In this document: positions 17,106-25,951 of the stretch, piece by piece
How the letters are laid out: every line of letters starts with the position of its first letter
How positions within the stretch are numbered: the stretch's first letter is position 1
Origin: Candidatus Jettenia caeni
GTDB lineage: Bacteria; Planctomycetota; Brocadiia; Brocadiales; Brocadiaceae
NCBI GenBank assembly: GCA_000296795.1
Contig: BAFH01000003.1
Location: 186,401-250,400, forward strand
Reading direction: 5' to 3'
Length of the DNA: 64,000 nt
Position numbers and translations under genes: made by a program
The notes under the pieces: generated by a model
The model's database searches: none
Seen by the model: the letters and a program-made list of their open reading frames with translations, nothing else
What the model was told of the DNA's origin: nothing

Positions 17106-17248
17106 TGCCTTTTCCTTTATTTAAGGTTGTATTACGCAAGAGAAAAAATCCTTTCATTTCTTTTTCTTCATGAATATCATGCATGTTTCTTTAAAATAGG
17201 GAAAATACTTTACTCAGTTTTGACTTAAGCAATTCATTTCAATGTTTT

Positions 17249-17271
17249 TCAGGTCATTTGTATCACCTCCT
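17249..17271 (-). other. Strong ribosome binding site with a two-codon reading frame
   Basis: Minus strand: AGGAGGTGAT followed 4 nt later by ATG ACC TGA. The site is a 10-nt match to the anti-Shine-Dalgarno. It lies in the leader of the metalloprotease gene, 144 bp before its start, and may be a minimal leader ORF or the remnant of a lost gene. Confidence 0.4.
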
Positions 17272-17353
17272 GTTCATGAATAAGTGGCCATAAATCTCAG
17301 GAACATTTTACGGAGTACCGAGTAACTACAATTTTTAAAACTATTCCTGAAAA

Positions 17354-17406
17354 CAAAAAAGCCTTACTGCAAAGATATTCATGGAAAATATCTTCGGCAG
17401 TAAGGC
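17354..17406 (-). terminator. Intrinsic terminator in the metalloprotease leader
   Basis: Minus strand: GCCTTACTGC (17406-17397) pairs perfectly with GCAGTAAGGC (17370-17361), with further pairing inside (GAAGATATT / AATATCTTT), and is followed by six T. It sits between the predicted riboswitch and the metalloprotease start, the place of an expression platform. Confidence 0.85.
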
Positions 17407-17439
17407 TATCTTATTTCTATCGTGTCAGTTATAAGTGTA

Positions 17440-17545
17440 AGTGTCTGTTATTTATACTGACACTGTTTACGAACACTATCCACGGTTACAAGACCCTTTA
17501 CTTTGCGTCCTCCGATCACTCGGAGTTTACCTTTGTCGAATATTT
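17440..17545 (-). promoter_or_regulatory. Probable c-di-GMP-I (GEMM) riboswitch
   Basis: On the minus strand the sequence reads AAAGGTAAAC, then a 6-bp stem CTCCGA / TCGGAG closed by a GUGA (GNRA) tetraloop, then GGACGCAAAG (17510-17501), AAAGGGTCTTG and GGATAGTG. This order, AAAGGyAAAC - GNRA stem - GGACGCAAAG - GGGTCT - GGAYAG, is the conserved core of the GEMM / c-di-GMP-I class. The distal half is less conventional: a GTGTCAGT / ACTGACAC stem near 17424-17464 may form P3 or an anti-terminator. The downstream terminator at 17354-17406 suggests transcriptional control. Class I is likely; the exact ligand (c-di-GMP or cGAMP) cannot be settled by eye. Confidence 0.75.
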
Positions 17546-17742
17546 ACCGCACTACTATTTTGACCTTAATATGTCAATTTATAAACCAAAAATCAAGGAA
17601 ATTATTATTCTTTTGAACTACAAAAATTTTCCTGTGATAAATGGTAATCATACGAGATCTTACTTTTAATTAAAAAAAGGAATAGTTTATATTTTTTATT
17701 TTTCATGATATAGTATGAAAATAGTATTTCATTTTTAATAGA

Positions 17743-20451
17743 TTGATACTTAAAATATTGCTAAATTTGGCAATCAGGAATATGAATGAGAATAAAATAA
17801 AAAATATTTTCAAAAACATAATGGTACAGGGTGATACAGTGATAATAAGTTTATTATTGGCTGCCGTTATTATCGTACCTCTGTTCTTCGATATCCGCCT
17901 TTACAGTGTTTTCGACCTTAGCAAGGTGACTGCTCTCTATTTGTTAACGATAGCCATTCTCTTTGTATGGTCGATCATGTTTGCTTTGAATTCTCATCTT
18001 ACCTGTTCACATACTTCAATAGATATTCCTATCCTCGCCTATATAGGAGTTTTTATTATTTCATCAATTCTCTCTATAAACCCCATAATGAGTCTCTTTG
18101 GCACCTACAAGCGTTTTGAGGGTTTAACTGCCACGGTATGTTATATCTTTCTTTTTTATACTACGGTCAATTTTGTAACGACAAAAAAAAGGTTTTATTT
18201 CCTGTTAATCTCAATTATCACCGGCGCTGCCATCTCATCATGCTATGGAATTGCACAGCATATCGGGTTTGATATGTTCAAATGGAGTAGTTTTGAAGCC
18301 CGCCGGGTATTCTCAACCTTTGGGAATCCCGTATTTTTTTCGACCTACCTTGTTATGGCTTTACCATTAGCCGTTGTCTTATTTTTGGGTAACTCTTTCG
18401 AACGAAAAGAATCACCTCCGGTAAGAAGTCCTTATATCGTATGGTTTTTTTTTGCGTTATCCTTGATTATTTACACTACCTTTTGGCTTACCAATACCCG
18501 CGCATGTTTTGTGGCGCTTCTTGGAGGATTAATTCCTCTGTTCTTTTTTGTTTCCAAATGGCGCCTTACGAAAAGATATAAAAATGTAATTCTCATTGTT
18601 TTATATATCCTTATCGGGGTAGCATTTAACGTAAGGCATGAAACCTCGGTTATTAAGCATTTTACCGCTGATGTAAAGGCAGCCGATTCACCCGAATCTT
18701 CCGTGAGTAAAGGAGAATCGAAGGAATTGCCGGATTTTGATAATACGCAAAATAAATCAAGGCCGTGGATTACTGCCCACTTGTCCGTTGCCGGTTCATC
18801 TTTTTCCCGCATATTCCAATACCTGGCTGCTCTTGAGATTATGAAAGATTACCCTGTTTTTGGTATTGGACCAGATACTATAGGTATTATTTACCAAAAA
18901 AACCTTGCAAAGGTATTTTCACTGCGAGAAAGTGACCGGGGGTTTCCTTTTCCGAGACAGGATAGAATTCACAATGATATTCTCGATACGGTCGTCACTC
19001 GTGGTATTTTTGGCCTGGGTACTTACCTATGGCTGCTGGCAGCCTTTGGAATATATATTGGTAAAAATTACAAAAAGTTAACAAGTGAAAACAAATTGCT
19101 CATGCTGGGGCTTTTAACGGGAGTACTTTGTTATCTCATTCAAAATGAGTTTAGTTTTGGAAATACACCTATTGTTATGCTCTTTTGGATAATGATGGGA
19201 CTCTGTATCTCAATAATAAAGATGCAAGAGAGAGAGGAATGGGTAATAACTGGAAAATTCCGGAAAGATGCGAAGCTGCAAAGTCCAGGTAATGGGAAAA
19301 ATCAATATATTCAAACTCCTGCTTTCACAATTTCCCGAATTTCCAACTTTTCCAGATGGCTATGTTGTGGAATTGTGCTGACGGTATTAGGCTTCATTCT
19401 CATCTTCGTTATTCGGGTCTACAGGGCAGATGCATACTTTGAATATGGAAGGAGGGTCTTTGGGTTTGAGGATGAAAACGCTCACGGTAAAGTAGAAAAA
19501 GGACTCTATCTTATGAAACATGCTATACATCTCAATCCATACGAGACATTCTATCGCGATGAACTGTGCAGGGTATATATACAAATGGCATTTAAAACAA
19601 AAAACGAGGTATGGATACAGGGTACGTACGATGAGGCCAATAATTCTTTACAGTTAATTCCAGAACATTTTTTAAGCTTTTTCCAGCTAGGCGTAATATA
19701 TCAAATGTTAGCTGAAAATTTTAAACGGGATACTATAGACGATGCTATTACCTGTTATAAAAAGGCTATCGAGATGGATGCATTTCAAGCCCCTTTTCAT
19801 AGCAATCTTGCTTCTTTGTATGCTGGAAAAGGTGATTTTGATTCTGCAATTGAAGAACTTTATCAGGCATATCTGATTCGGCCTTATGAATTACCTTATG
19901 TGGAGCGTTTATCCAATATTTTTTTGCAAAAAGGTGATTGGGAGAGAGCTAGTATTTTCACAATGAGAGCTATTGAGCTTAATCCGGCAGAGCCAGGCAA
20001 TCATAATAAACTCGGGGTTATTCTTAACAAAAAGCAGATGTATGAAGAAGCCGTCATCGAATTTAAAAAGGCAGTGGAAATAAACCCGAAAGAGCCTATG
20101 TATACGCATAACCTGGCTAGTACGCTGGTTACTCAGGGTAAAGATGCTGATGCAGAACAGATTATTCAAATGTTCAACGAGATGCATCCTCATCACCGAT
20201 ATATACGTATCCGTTTGCTTTTAGCCAATATTTACTTAGGGAGTAACCATTGGGAAAAAGTAATCTCTGAATGCGGGCAAATTGTTAAGATAGACGACAA
20301 ATCAGCAGAAGCATATAAAATGCTTGGTATTGCCTATTATCGTATGCATCAATTTGAACTTGCGGGGAAAATGTTAAGCCATGCCCTTACGCTAAAAGCG
20401 GATGATCAGGAAATAAAAGATTTACTTACGGCGATTTCATCGAATAAATAA
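17743..20451 (+). CDS. O-antigen ligase-like membrane protein with C-terminal TPR domain
   Basis: This 902-residue protein is a fusion. The first half (residues about 25-560) has around twelve membrane segments and the Wzy_C/O-antigen ligase hallmark region: the periplasmic loop ending FPFPRQDRIHNDILDTVVTRG near residues 403-423, with the conserved His. Such proteins polymerise or ligate polysaccharide onto lipid or protein acceptors. After a last membrane segment near 545-565 the rest (about 600-900) consists of tetratricopeptide repeats (for example AIECYKKAIEMDAF-like units, YEEAVIEFKKAVEINP), probably binding partner proteins. The start is uncertain: TTG at 17743, or ATG at 17782 preceded by an AGGA. 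The acceptor is unknown. Confidence 0.85.
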   Translation: MILKILLNLAIRNMNENKIKNIFKNIMVQGDTVIISLLLAAVIIVPLFFDIRLYSVFDLSKVTALYLLTIAILFVWSIMFALNSHLTCSHTSIDIPILAYIGVFIISSILSINPIMSLFGTYKRFEGLTATVCYIFLFYTTVNFVTTKKRFYFLLISIITGAAISSCYGIAQHIGFDMFKWSSFEARRVFSTFGNPVFFSTYLVMALPLAVVLFLGNSFERKESPPVRSPYIVWFFFALSLIIYTTFWLTNTRACFVALLGGLIPLFFFVSKWRLTKRYKNVILIVLYILIGVAFNVRHETSVIKHFTADVKAADSPESSVSKGESKELPDFDNTQNKSRPWITAHLSVAGSSFSRIFQYLAALEIMKDYPVFGIGPDTIGIIYQKNLAKVFSLRESDRGFPFPRQDRIHNDILDTVVTRGIFGLGTYLWLLAAFGIYIGKNYKKLTSENKLLMLGLLTGVLCYLIQNEFSFGNTPIVMLFWIMMGLCISIIKMQEREEWVITGKFRKDAKLQSPGNGKNQYIQTPAFTISRISNFSRWLCCGIVLTVLGFILIFVIRVYRADAYFEYGRRVFGFEDENAHGKVEKGLYLMKHAIHLNPYETFYRDELCRVYIQMAFKTKNEVWIQGTYDEANNSLQLIPEHFLSFFQLGVIYQMLAENFKRDTIDDAITCYKKAIEMDAFQAPFHSNLASLYAGKGDFDSAIEELYQAYLIRPYELPYVERLSNIFLQKGDWERASIFTMRAIELNPAEPGNHNKLGVILNKKQMYEEAVIEFKKAVEINPKEPMYTHNLASTLVTQGKDADAEQIIQMFNEMHPHHRYIRIRLLLANIYLGSNHWEKVISECGQIVKIDDKSAEAYKMLGIAYYRMHQFELAGKMLSHALTLKADDQEIKDLLTAISSNK

Positions 20452-20457
20452 AATTAC

Positions 20458-21843
20458 ATGGAAACCTTTTTCAATCCTTCATCGGTTGCAATTATTGGTG
20501 CTACAGAAAAACCCGGAAGTCTTCCCGGTATTATTGTAAAAAATCTTCTTGATATGGGGTTTGGCGGTAGGATATATCCCGTTAATCCGAAATACGGGAA
20601 TGTCTTTGGTTTAAGATGTTTTCCTTCAATACTTGATATCCCCGATGAAATAGCATTAACGGTGATCGCTGTACCTGCCTTATTTGTATTGGATATTTTG
20701 AAGCAGCATGCCCTGAAGCAAATCCATTATTCTATAATCATCAGCGCTGGTTTTCGGGAGATGGGTCCGGAAGGTATTGAGATGGAAGAAAAGATCAGGC
20801 AAATTGCGATTGAAAACAAAATCCGAATCATCGGACCTAACTGCCTGGGTGTTTTCGATAATTATACAAATTTTACTACCTCCTTCTTGCCGGGAGAAAG
20901 GGTAAGTAAGCCGAAAAAAGGCTCACTATCGATCCTTTCTCAAAGCGGCGCCTTTGCTATCGCACTCTTAGATCTGGCAACACAGGAAGGGTTAGGCATA
21001 GCCAGAATGATAAATTATGGAAATAGAATTGATGTCGGAGAATCTGCCCTTTTGCCTTTCTTAACCAGTGACAGTTCTACAAAAGTTATTGCTCTCTACA
21101 TGGAATCAGTTGATCATGGGCGAAAGTTTATTGAAGTGGCCAGGGCATGCTCAAAGAAAAAACCTATTGTAGTATTAAAGGTTGGGAAGGGGGAGGCAGG
21201 CATCGCTGCTGCCAAATCTCACACAGGGGCTATCGCAGGAAAGTATGAAATCTATAAGGCTGCGTTTTTAAAATCAGGTATTATTGAAGCAAACGGTCTT
21301 GAGGAGTTTATTGATGGTGTCAAAGCGCTTTCCATGCAAAATCCGCCGAAAGGGAATCGGATCTTGATTGTTACAAACGGCGGTGGTTTTGGCGTTATTG
21401 TAGCCGATCACTGTTCGGAGAATGGTTTGGAAGTCCCGCCTCCATCCCGTCAGTTAAAAGAGAAGTTGAGAAGCAGGCTCTCAAAATTCTACGTAGTTAA
21501 TAATCCTGTTGATCTAACAGGAAGCGCCTCTGATGAAGATTATCGCATTGCGATACATACTTGCATGGCCGAAAGTGATGAATATGATGCCGCTATTATC
21601 ATACCCCTTATGGCTCCGCAGGGTATGACAGAAAAGGTAGTAGATCACATTGCTGATACGATGAAAGTATCAGGAAAACCTGGCGTTATTTGTACCGTAG
21701 GCGGTGTATTTACTATGAAGGTAAAACAGTTACTTGAAGAACGCATGTTTCCTGTTTATCCCTCTCCGGAACGCAGTGCAAGAGCTATGGCAATGTTGTT
21801 CAGAAGAAAAATTTTACAAGATGGTGTTTTACATTCATTATGA
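20458..21843 (+). CDS. Acyl-CoA synthetase (ADP-forming), alpha subunit type
   Basis: This 461-residue protein matches the length and layout of the alpha subunit of ADP-forming acetyl-CoA synthetase: an N-terminal CoA-binding Rossmann domain (SSVAIIGATEKPGSLPG near 8-24), a succinyl-CoA-ligase-like domain (IGPNCLGVFDNYTNFTTSF near 125-143, SQSGAFAIALLD) and the KSHTGAIAGKYEIYKAAF segment whose His is the expected phosphorylated residue. These enzymes convert acyl-CoA, ADP and phosphate to acid, CoA and ATP. The ATP-grasp beta subunit is not next door, so it must be elsewhere or the protein has another role. It starts 6 bp after the previous gene and ends at a strong hairpin region. Confidence 0.82.
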   Translation: METFFNPSSVAIIGATEKPGSLPGIIVKNLLDMGFGGRIYPVNPKYGNVFGLRCFPSILDIPDEIALTVIAVPALFVLDILKQHALKQIHYSIIISAGFREMGPEGIEMEEKIRQIAIENKIRIIGPNCLGVFDNYTNFTTSFLPGERVSKPKKGSLSILSQSGAFAIALLDLATQEGLGIARMINYGNRIDVGESALLPFLTSDSSTKVIALYMESVDHGRKFIEVARACSKKKPIVVLKVGKGEAGIAAAKSHTGAIAGKYEIYKAAFLKSGIIEANGLEEFIDGVKALSMQNPPKGNRILIVTNGGGFGVIVADHCSENGLEVPPPSRQLKEKLRSRLSKFYVVNNPVDLTGSASDEDYRIAIHTCMAESDEYDAAIIIPLMAPQGMTEKVVDHIADTMKVSGKPGVICTVGGVFTMKVKQLLEERMFPVYPSPERSARAMAMLFRRKILQDGVLHSL

Positions 21844-21853
21844 TAAAAATTAC

Positions 21854-21883
21854 TTGCATTTTTAGTCAGTGTACCGCTATAGT
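21854..21883 (+). promoter_or_regulatory. Candidate promoter of moxR cluster
   Basis: TTGCAT (21854-21859), an 18-bp spacer and TATAGT (21878-21883) lie just after the upstream gene's stop. A transcript from here would carry a leader of about 200 nt containing the hairpin at 21989-22066. Confidence 0.45.
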
Positions 21884-21988
21884 ATTTCTTTCCTGAAATT
21901 TCCATCTTGCCTGTCCGTTGATAGATTCCATAAATTTTAGATTTTCATTCACAAACAGGTTAATATTTGGTAGATTAAAAACATATAA

Positions 21989-22079
21989 AGCGTCGGTGTC
22001 GGGGAAAAGCCTTGGTTTTAACATGCTCAGTTTTGGGCTTATCTGAGCAGCTTCGGCACCAGCGCTCTTTTTATTTTTT
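21989..22079 (+). terminator. Long hairpin plus U-tract directly before moxR
   Basis: 21989-22004 pairs with 22051-22066 over 16 positions with one mismatch (counting G-U pairs). An inner 6-bp stem (GCTCAG / CTGAGC, 22025-22030 and 22043-22048) sits in the loop, and CTTTTTATTTTTT follows. It is a convincing intrinsic terminator for the upstream gene. However, the U-tract ends about 10 nt before the moxR ATG, so it may act as an attenuator on moxR. Confidence 0.75.
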
Positions 22080-22089
22080 ATGATAAATT

Positions 22090-23100
22090 ATGACTGTGAA
22101 TGAAATTGAGAAAACAGACCTTCAGGCTATCGATAAGATAGTTAAGGGAAGTTTAGAAATAAAAAAACAAATTGCAAAGGTTATTATAGGGCAAGAGAAG
22201 GTGGTTGAAGATCTCCTTATAGCCCTGTTTTGTAAAGGACATTGCCTCTTTGTGGGGGTACCGGGACTTGCAAAGACACTTCTCGTCAGCACCCTTGCAG
22301 AAGTTTTAAATCTGAAATTTAATCGTATACAATTTACCCCTGATCTCATGCCTGCGGATATCACAGGAACTGATATATTAGAACAGGATCATGCTACCGG
22401 GAAAAGATTTTTTAAATTTATCAAAGGCCCTATCTTCTCAAATATTCTCATTGCCGATGAAATCAACCGTACACCGCCAAAAACACAGGCAGCGTTGTTA
22501 CAGGCAATGCAGGAATATAAAGTCACCGCCAGCGGCACTACCTATGGGCTTGACCTTCCCTTTGTCGTCTTTGCTACCCAAAATCCTATTGAACAGGAAG
22601 GTACGTACCCCTTGCCCGAGGCGCAACTGGACCGATTTATGTTTCAGATCAATGTCCAGTATCCCTCTCAAAAAGAAGAAGTTGAAATTGTACGAACAAC
22701 TACATCGGCTTTTAAGCCAACGGTAGAGAAGATCTTTAATCCGGAAGAAATCAAGGAGCTTCAAGACCTTGTTACCAGAGTGCCTGTCGCGGATTATGTT
22801 ATCGAGTACGCCGTAAGATTGGTACGGGCATCCAGGCCGGAGGACCCAAGTGCGCCTGATTTTATAAAAAAGTGGATTAACTGGGGAGCAGGACCCCGTG
22901 CCTCTCAATATCTTATTCTCGGAGGCAAGGCACGTGCCTTGTTGAACGGTAGATACGCTGTTACCTGCAATGACGTCAGGGCAATTGCCAGGCCTATCTT
23001 ACAACACCGCATTATCACGAACTTCCACGCTGAGGCTGAAGGAAAGTCGTCCTTACACATCATCGACCAATTACTTGATACCGTAAAAGAGCACACATAA
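22090..23100 (+). CDS. moxR: MoxR-family AAA+ ATPase
   Basis: This 336-residue AAA+ chaperone-like ATPase of the MoxR group usually acts with VWA-domain partner proteins to assemble or activate other complexes. Walker A is GVPGLAKTLLVST near residues 57-69, Walker B ILIADEINRTPPKTQ near 119-133, sensor 1 VFATQNPIEQEGTYPLPEAQLDRFMF near 158-183, and an AAA lid domain follows. No clear Shine-Dalgarno precedes the ATG; the U-tract of a hairpin ends 10 nt before it. The next gene encodes a DUF58/VWA protein, and a BatA-like VWA membrane protein lies 8.5 kb on, the normal partners, now separated by mobile DNA. Confidence 0.93.
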   Translation: MTVNEIEKTDLQAIDKIVKGSLEIKKQIAKVIIGQEKVVEDLLIALFCKGHCLFVGVPGLAKTLLVSTLAEVLNLKFNRIQFTPDLMPADITGTDILEQDHATGKRFFKFIKGPIFSNILIADEINRTPPKTQAALLQAMQEYKVTASGTTYGLDLPFVVFATQNPIEQEGTYPLPEAQLDRFMFQINVQYPSQKEEVEIVRTTTSAFKPTVEKIFNPEEIKELQDLVTRVPVADYVIEYAVRLVRASRPEDPSAPDFIKKWINWGAGPRASQYLILGGKARALLNGRYAVTCNDVRAIARPILQHRIITNFHAEAEGKSSLHIIDQLLDTVKEHT

Positions 23101-23330
23101 TCAAAAGAAATAATGTGCAATTCTCTGGAGAGAACCGTAAGGACAGGTAATCCTCCTCGAATTCCCTTTAGAAAAGGGAATACCGGAATTTTTATCTTTG
23201 GAGTTATCCTGTTATCCTTTGTAAACCTTGCCAAAAAACGAAAATTCCTATACAATTTAGAAAAATGGGATAAAATCGTAATGTATAATCGTATTTGATT
23301 TTTATTTTTGGCTTATCCGGTCTTGTTTTT

Positions 23331-24236
23331 ATGGCAGAAAATCCTTTTGATCCCGTAACGTTATCAAAAATTGCCAATCTGGAGTTGCGCGCAAGAATTA
23401 TTGTAGATGGGGCATTGTCGGGTATTCACAAAAGTCCTTTTAAAGGTTCCAGTATAGAATTTCTCGAACACAAAGAATATTCTCCGGGAGATGAGATAAA
23501 ACACATTGATTGGAGGGTACATGCAAGGTCAGATAAATATTACATTAAGCAGTTTGAGGAAGAAACCAATCTTAAATGCTATATATTCCTTGATACGAGC
23601 GGGTCAATGGGGTATAAATCGACCGGTGTGAGTAAATCTGAATATGCCGCTACCCTTGCAGCATCATTGGCCTATCTCTTATTAAAACAGTCTGACCTTG
23701 TTGGGTTAATCAGCTTTAGCGATAAGGTATTGCAATACATTCCCCCGCGATCCCGCATTACGCACCTGCATGCCCTGGTAAATGTTCTGACAGAGGTAAA
23801 GACAGCAGGTAAATCAAATATTGGCGATGTACTAAAAGAATTTGTTGAAAAGATTGGGCGGCGTTCTTTGCTTATTGTTATATCTGATTTTTTTGATGAT
23901 GTTGAAAAAATAGTGCATCAATTAAAATCTTTTCAATTTAAGAAAAATGATATTATTTTATTCCATATACTCGATTCATATGAACTGACGTTTCCTTTTG
24001 AGACCATTACTTTTTTTGAGTCCATGGAAGACGAAAGGCGAATTCTGGCAGAGCCTAAGTCTATGAAAGAGCAGTATCTTTCCGAAATTAATCGTTTTAT
24101 TGAGCAATTCAGACAAACCTGTTATGAGAATCAAATAGACTACCTGCTTATTGATACCTCGACACCGCTAGATCAGGCGTTAATCAAATTTCTTACCAGA
24201 AGAGCAGCCACCCCGCGTCCGGCCGGTAAACCATAA
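23331..24236 (+). CDS. DUF58 / VWA-like protein, MoxR partner
   Basis: This protein of about 301 residues contains the DUF58 signature EYSPGDEIKHIDWRVHARSDKYYIKQFEEE (residues about 48-77), followed by a von Willebrand A-like fold whose metal site is visible as DTSGSMGY near 86-93. DUF58 proteins are encoded beside moxR in many phyla and are thought to be its substrates or adaptors. I start it at the ATG at 23331 (MAENPFDPV) rather than at 23295, as the extra 12 residues are not family-like. The 230 bp after moxR hold no gene. The original downstream neighbour is displaced to 32760. Confidence 0.88.
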   Translation: MAENPFDPVTLSKIANLELRARIIVDGALSGIHKSPFKGSSIEFLEHKEYSPGDEIKHIDWRVHARSDKYYIKQFEEETNLKCYIFLDTSGSMGYKSTGVSKSEYAATLAASLAYLLLKQSDLVGLISFSDKVLQYIPPRSRITHLHALVNVLTEVKTAGKSNIGDVLKEFVEKIGRRSLLIVISDFFDDVEKIVHQLKSFQFKKNDIILFHILDSYELTFPFETITFFESMEDERRILAEPKSMKEQYLSEINRFIEQFRQTCYENQIDYLLIDTSTPLDQALIKFLTRRAATPRPAGKP

Positions 24237-24250
24237 CATCAAACCTTTTG

Positions 24251-25786
24251 CTAGCGTGACTTTACTAAAGTAAAGTCAAAATAAAGTCCTAAGGTGTTGA
24301 GATATATGAGGAAAGCGAATTTTTTAGTTGTATACACTGAAAGGGATTGAAGACTTTTCTAGTGCATGAGATATTCCTAGAGCGTTTACAAGAGCTAAAA
24401 GGTCTTCATCCATTTCTTCAAGATGTTGAGTTGTCTTATATTTCCCTTTCGATTTCTCTGAAGGGCCTTCAATGAATGTTGCAAGCCTTATCGATGAGAG
24501 TTTCTCCAGGAGTGTAGAGATTGATCCCTGGAAACGTGCTTTTTCTTTGGCTCTTTTATAAGCAATCATGCCCAGAAGAAATGCAAGCACCCAAATAAAT
24601 CCATGAACTTCAATCTTCTGGTCTGTCCAGTGATACTGCGGCCGCACTGCCAAGTGAAAGGGATTTTTAAGATTTTTAAAAACATATTCCACCTTATGTT
24701 GTCCCCAATAAGCCAGGATAATCTCCTCTGTATCCCATTTATGACGGTTGGTGATTACTATACGACGCCCAAACCAATGTTCTTTCAAATACTCAAACCG
24801 CTCTTGCTCTATCCAAAAGTCCAGTTCAAATGCATCTCTTTTCCCATCTTCAATACGCCAGTCAATAAGACCCTCCGGTACGGAAGAAGCAATGAGTGCT
24901 GTTATTCTCGCTTCTAACTCCTCACGGTCTCTCTTTTTACCTCTTTGAGTCGGTGCCTTGATTTTTTCCTGAATACCCTTGAGTTTTTCAAAGAGTTTCT
25001 TTATGCTTTGCTCAACTCCTCTGAGTTGTCCCTGCCGAAGTTTCTCGGAAATATATACCACTACCGTAAGATCCATCTGCCAAAGGTTGGTTCTTATCCG
25101 ACAACAATCAACACTACGATCCTTTACCTGTATTTTGCTCATCGATCTATTGGCCTCTTCTATAAGAGACCTCTGGTGATAGGGTGATACAGAGCCGACA
25201 AAGCTCACTGTGCTGTTTACCTCTTGTAATATCTTCTTGGAGTTATTTCCCTGGTCAAATACCAGGGTTATGTCCTCTAATGAGCCGGAAATGGCTTTAA
25301 ATCGATTTACCATATCTCTGAATTGCTCTTGAAAAATCGTTCTATCTGAAAGATTTCCCTGATATATCTTATGAAAAAGGGGAATTTGATCCTGACGGGA
25401 AACTAAAAGAAATAATCCAAACTGCTTCAAGTCCATTCTCTTTTGTTTATTATATCCCCTCCGGGCAACATCGCACTGCCTGTTGCCAGAATCAATGTAG
25501 GTAAAAAAATTACTCGTATCACACAGCAAGGTATCAAGATTTATTTGCTGTTTATCAAGGAGCACTTTGATTATCTCTTCTTCGATGAAAGGTATTTCTT
25601 TTGGGTCAATGACGTCCATCTGATAATTATTGGATATATTTGCTTAATCCTACTCTCCTCTCCTATCACATCCTTTCCCCCTTATTGCTCTATATATCAG
25701 TGTATACACTCAAATTGCTCATCTTCTCCTTATATGTCAATATCTTATGACTTTGCTTCGGCTTTACTTTAGTAAAGTCACGCTAG
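24251..25786 (-). mobile_element. IS1634-family insertion sequence, 1,536 bp
   Basis: The ends are 25-bp perfect inverted repeats (CTAGCGTGACTTTACTAAAG... at 24251-24275 and its complement at 25762-25786). The repeat itself contains the palindrome CTTTACTAAAGTAAAG. One transposase gene fills the element on the minus strand. Flanking bases (CTTTTG left, ACGTTA right) show no obvious target duplication, so the insertion may have been rearranged afterwards. Confidence 0.85.
24324..25619 (-). CDS. IS1634-family DDE transposase
   Basis: This 431-residue transposase belongs to the IS1634 branch of the IS4-like DDE enzymes. Landmarks are the first catalytic Asp region (LLCDTSNFFTY near residues 32-42), the second (DITLVFDQGNNSKK near 116-129), and the C-terminal WGQHKVEYVFKNLKNPFHLAVRPQYHWTDQKIEVHGFIW region with the catalytic Glu, where the HWTD-x-I-x-x-H segment is typical. 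At 431 residues it is shorter than many family members, which often carry an extra N-terminal 60-100 residues; the 140-bp stretch before the start codon contains stops in all usable frames, so the protein may be naturally short or truncated. Confidence 0.88.
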   Translation of the reverse strand: MDVIDPKEIPFIEEEIIKVLLDKQQINLDTLLCDTSNFFTYIDSGNRQCDVARRGYNKQKRMDLKQFGLFLLVSRQDQIPLFHKIYQGNLSDRTIFQEQFRDMVNRFKAISGSLEDITLVFDQGNNSKKILQEVNSTVSFVGSVSPYHQRSLIEEANRSMSKIQVKDRSVDCCRIRTNLWQMDLTVVVYISEKLRQGQLRGVEQSIKKLFEKLKGIQEKIKAPTQRGKKRDREELEARITALIASSVPEGLIDWRIEDGKRDAFELDFWIEQERFEYLKEHWFGRRIVITNRHKWDTEEIILAYWGQHKVEYVFKNLKNPFHLAVRPQYHWTDQKIEVHGFIWVLAFLLGMIAYKRAKEKARFQGSISTLLEKLSSIRLATFIEGPSEKSKGKYKTTQHLEEMDEDLLALVNALGISHALEKSSIPFSVYN

Positions 25787-25799
25787 ACGTTAACGTTAA

Positions 25800-25925
25800 G
25801 GAATTTCAATTCCGTAGGGCACCCTTTAGGGTTGCTATCCTCGTATAGGTATTCAGGCGGGGAGGCAAGTCTGAACAGGCTGCCCGAGAATGCTTTCACA
25901 CGACAAATCTTATACTAATGGTTAT
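25800..25925. repeat. Truncated MITE and dispersed repeat next to IS end
   Basis: 25805-25835 matches the inverse of 11195-11230. 25845-25866 (ATTCAGGCGGGGAGGCAAG) matches the inverse of 3400-3420. 25876-25915 (GGCTGCCCGAGAATGCTTTC, then ACACGACAAATC...TATACTA) matches the left end of the MITE at 32427. The right half of that MITE is missing here. Confidence 0.65.
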
Positions 25926-25951
25926 CCATCTGACATTCGAGAGGTTTTTTC

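Noticed and set aside
22498-22908. 136-codon frame antisense to moxR
   Set aside because: Overlaps conserved AAA+ motifs on the true strand and has no recognisable sequence of its own.
24240-25800. Target-site duplication around the IS1634-type element
   Set aside because: Flanks CTTTTG and ACGTTA do not match at 4 to 9 bp.
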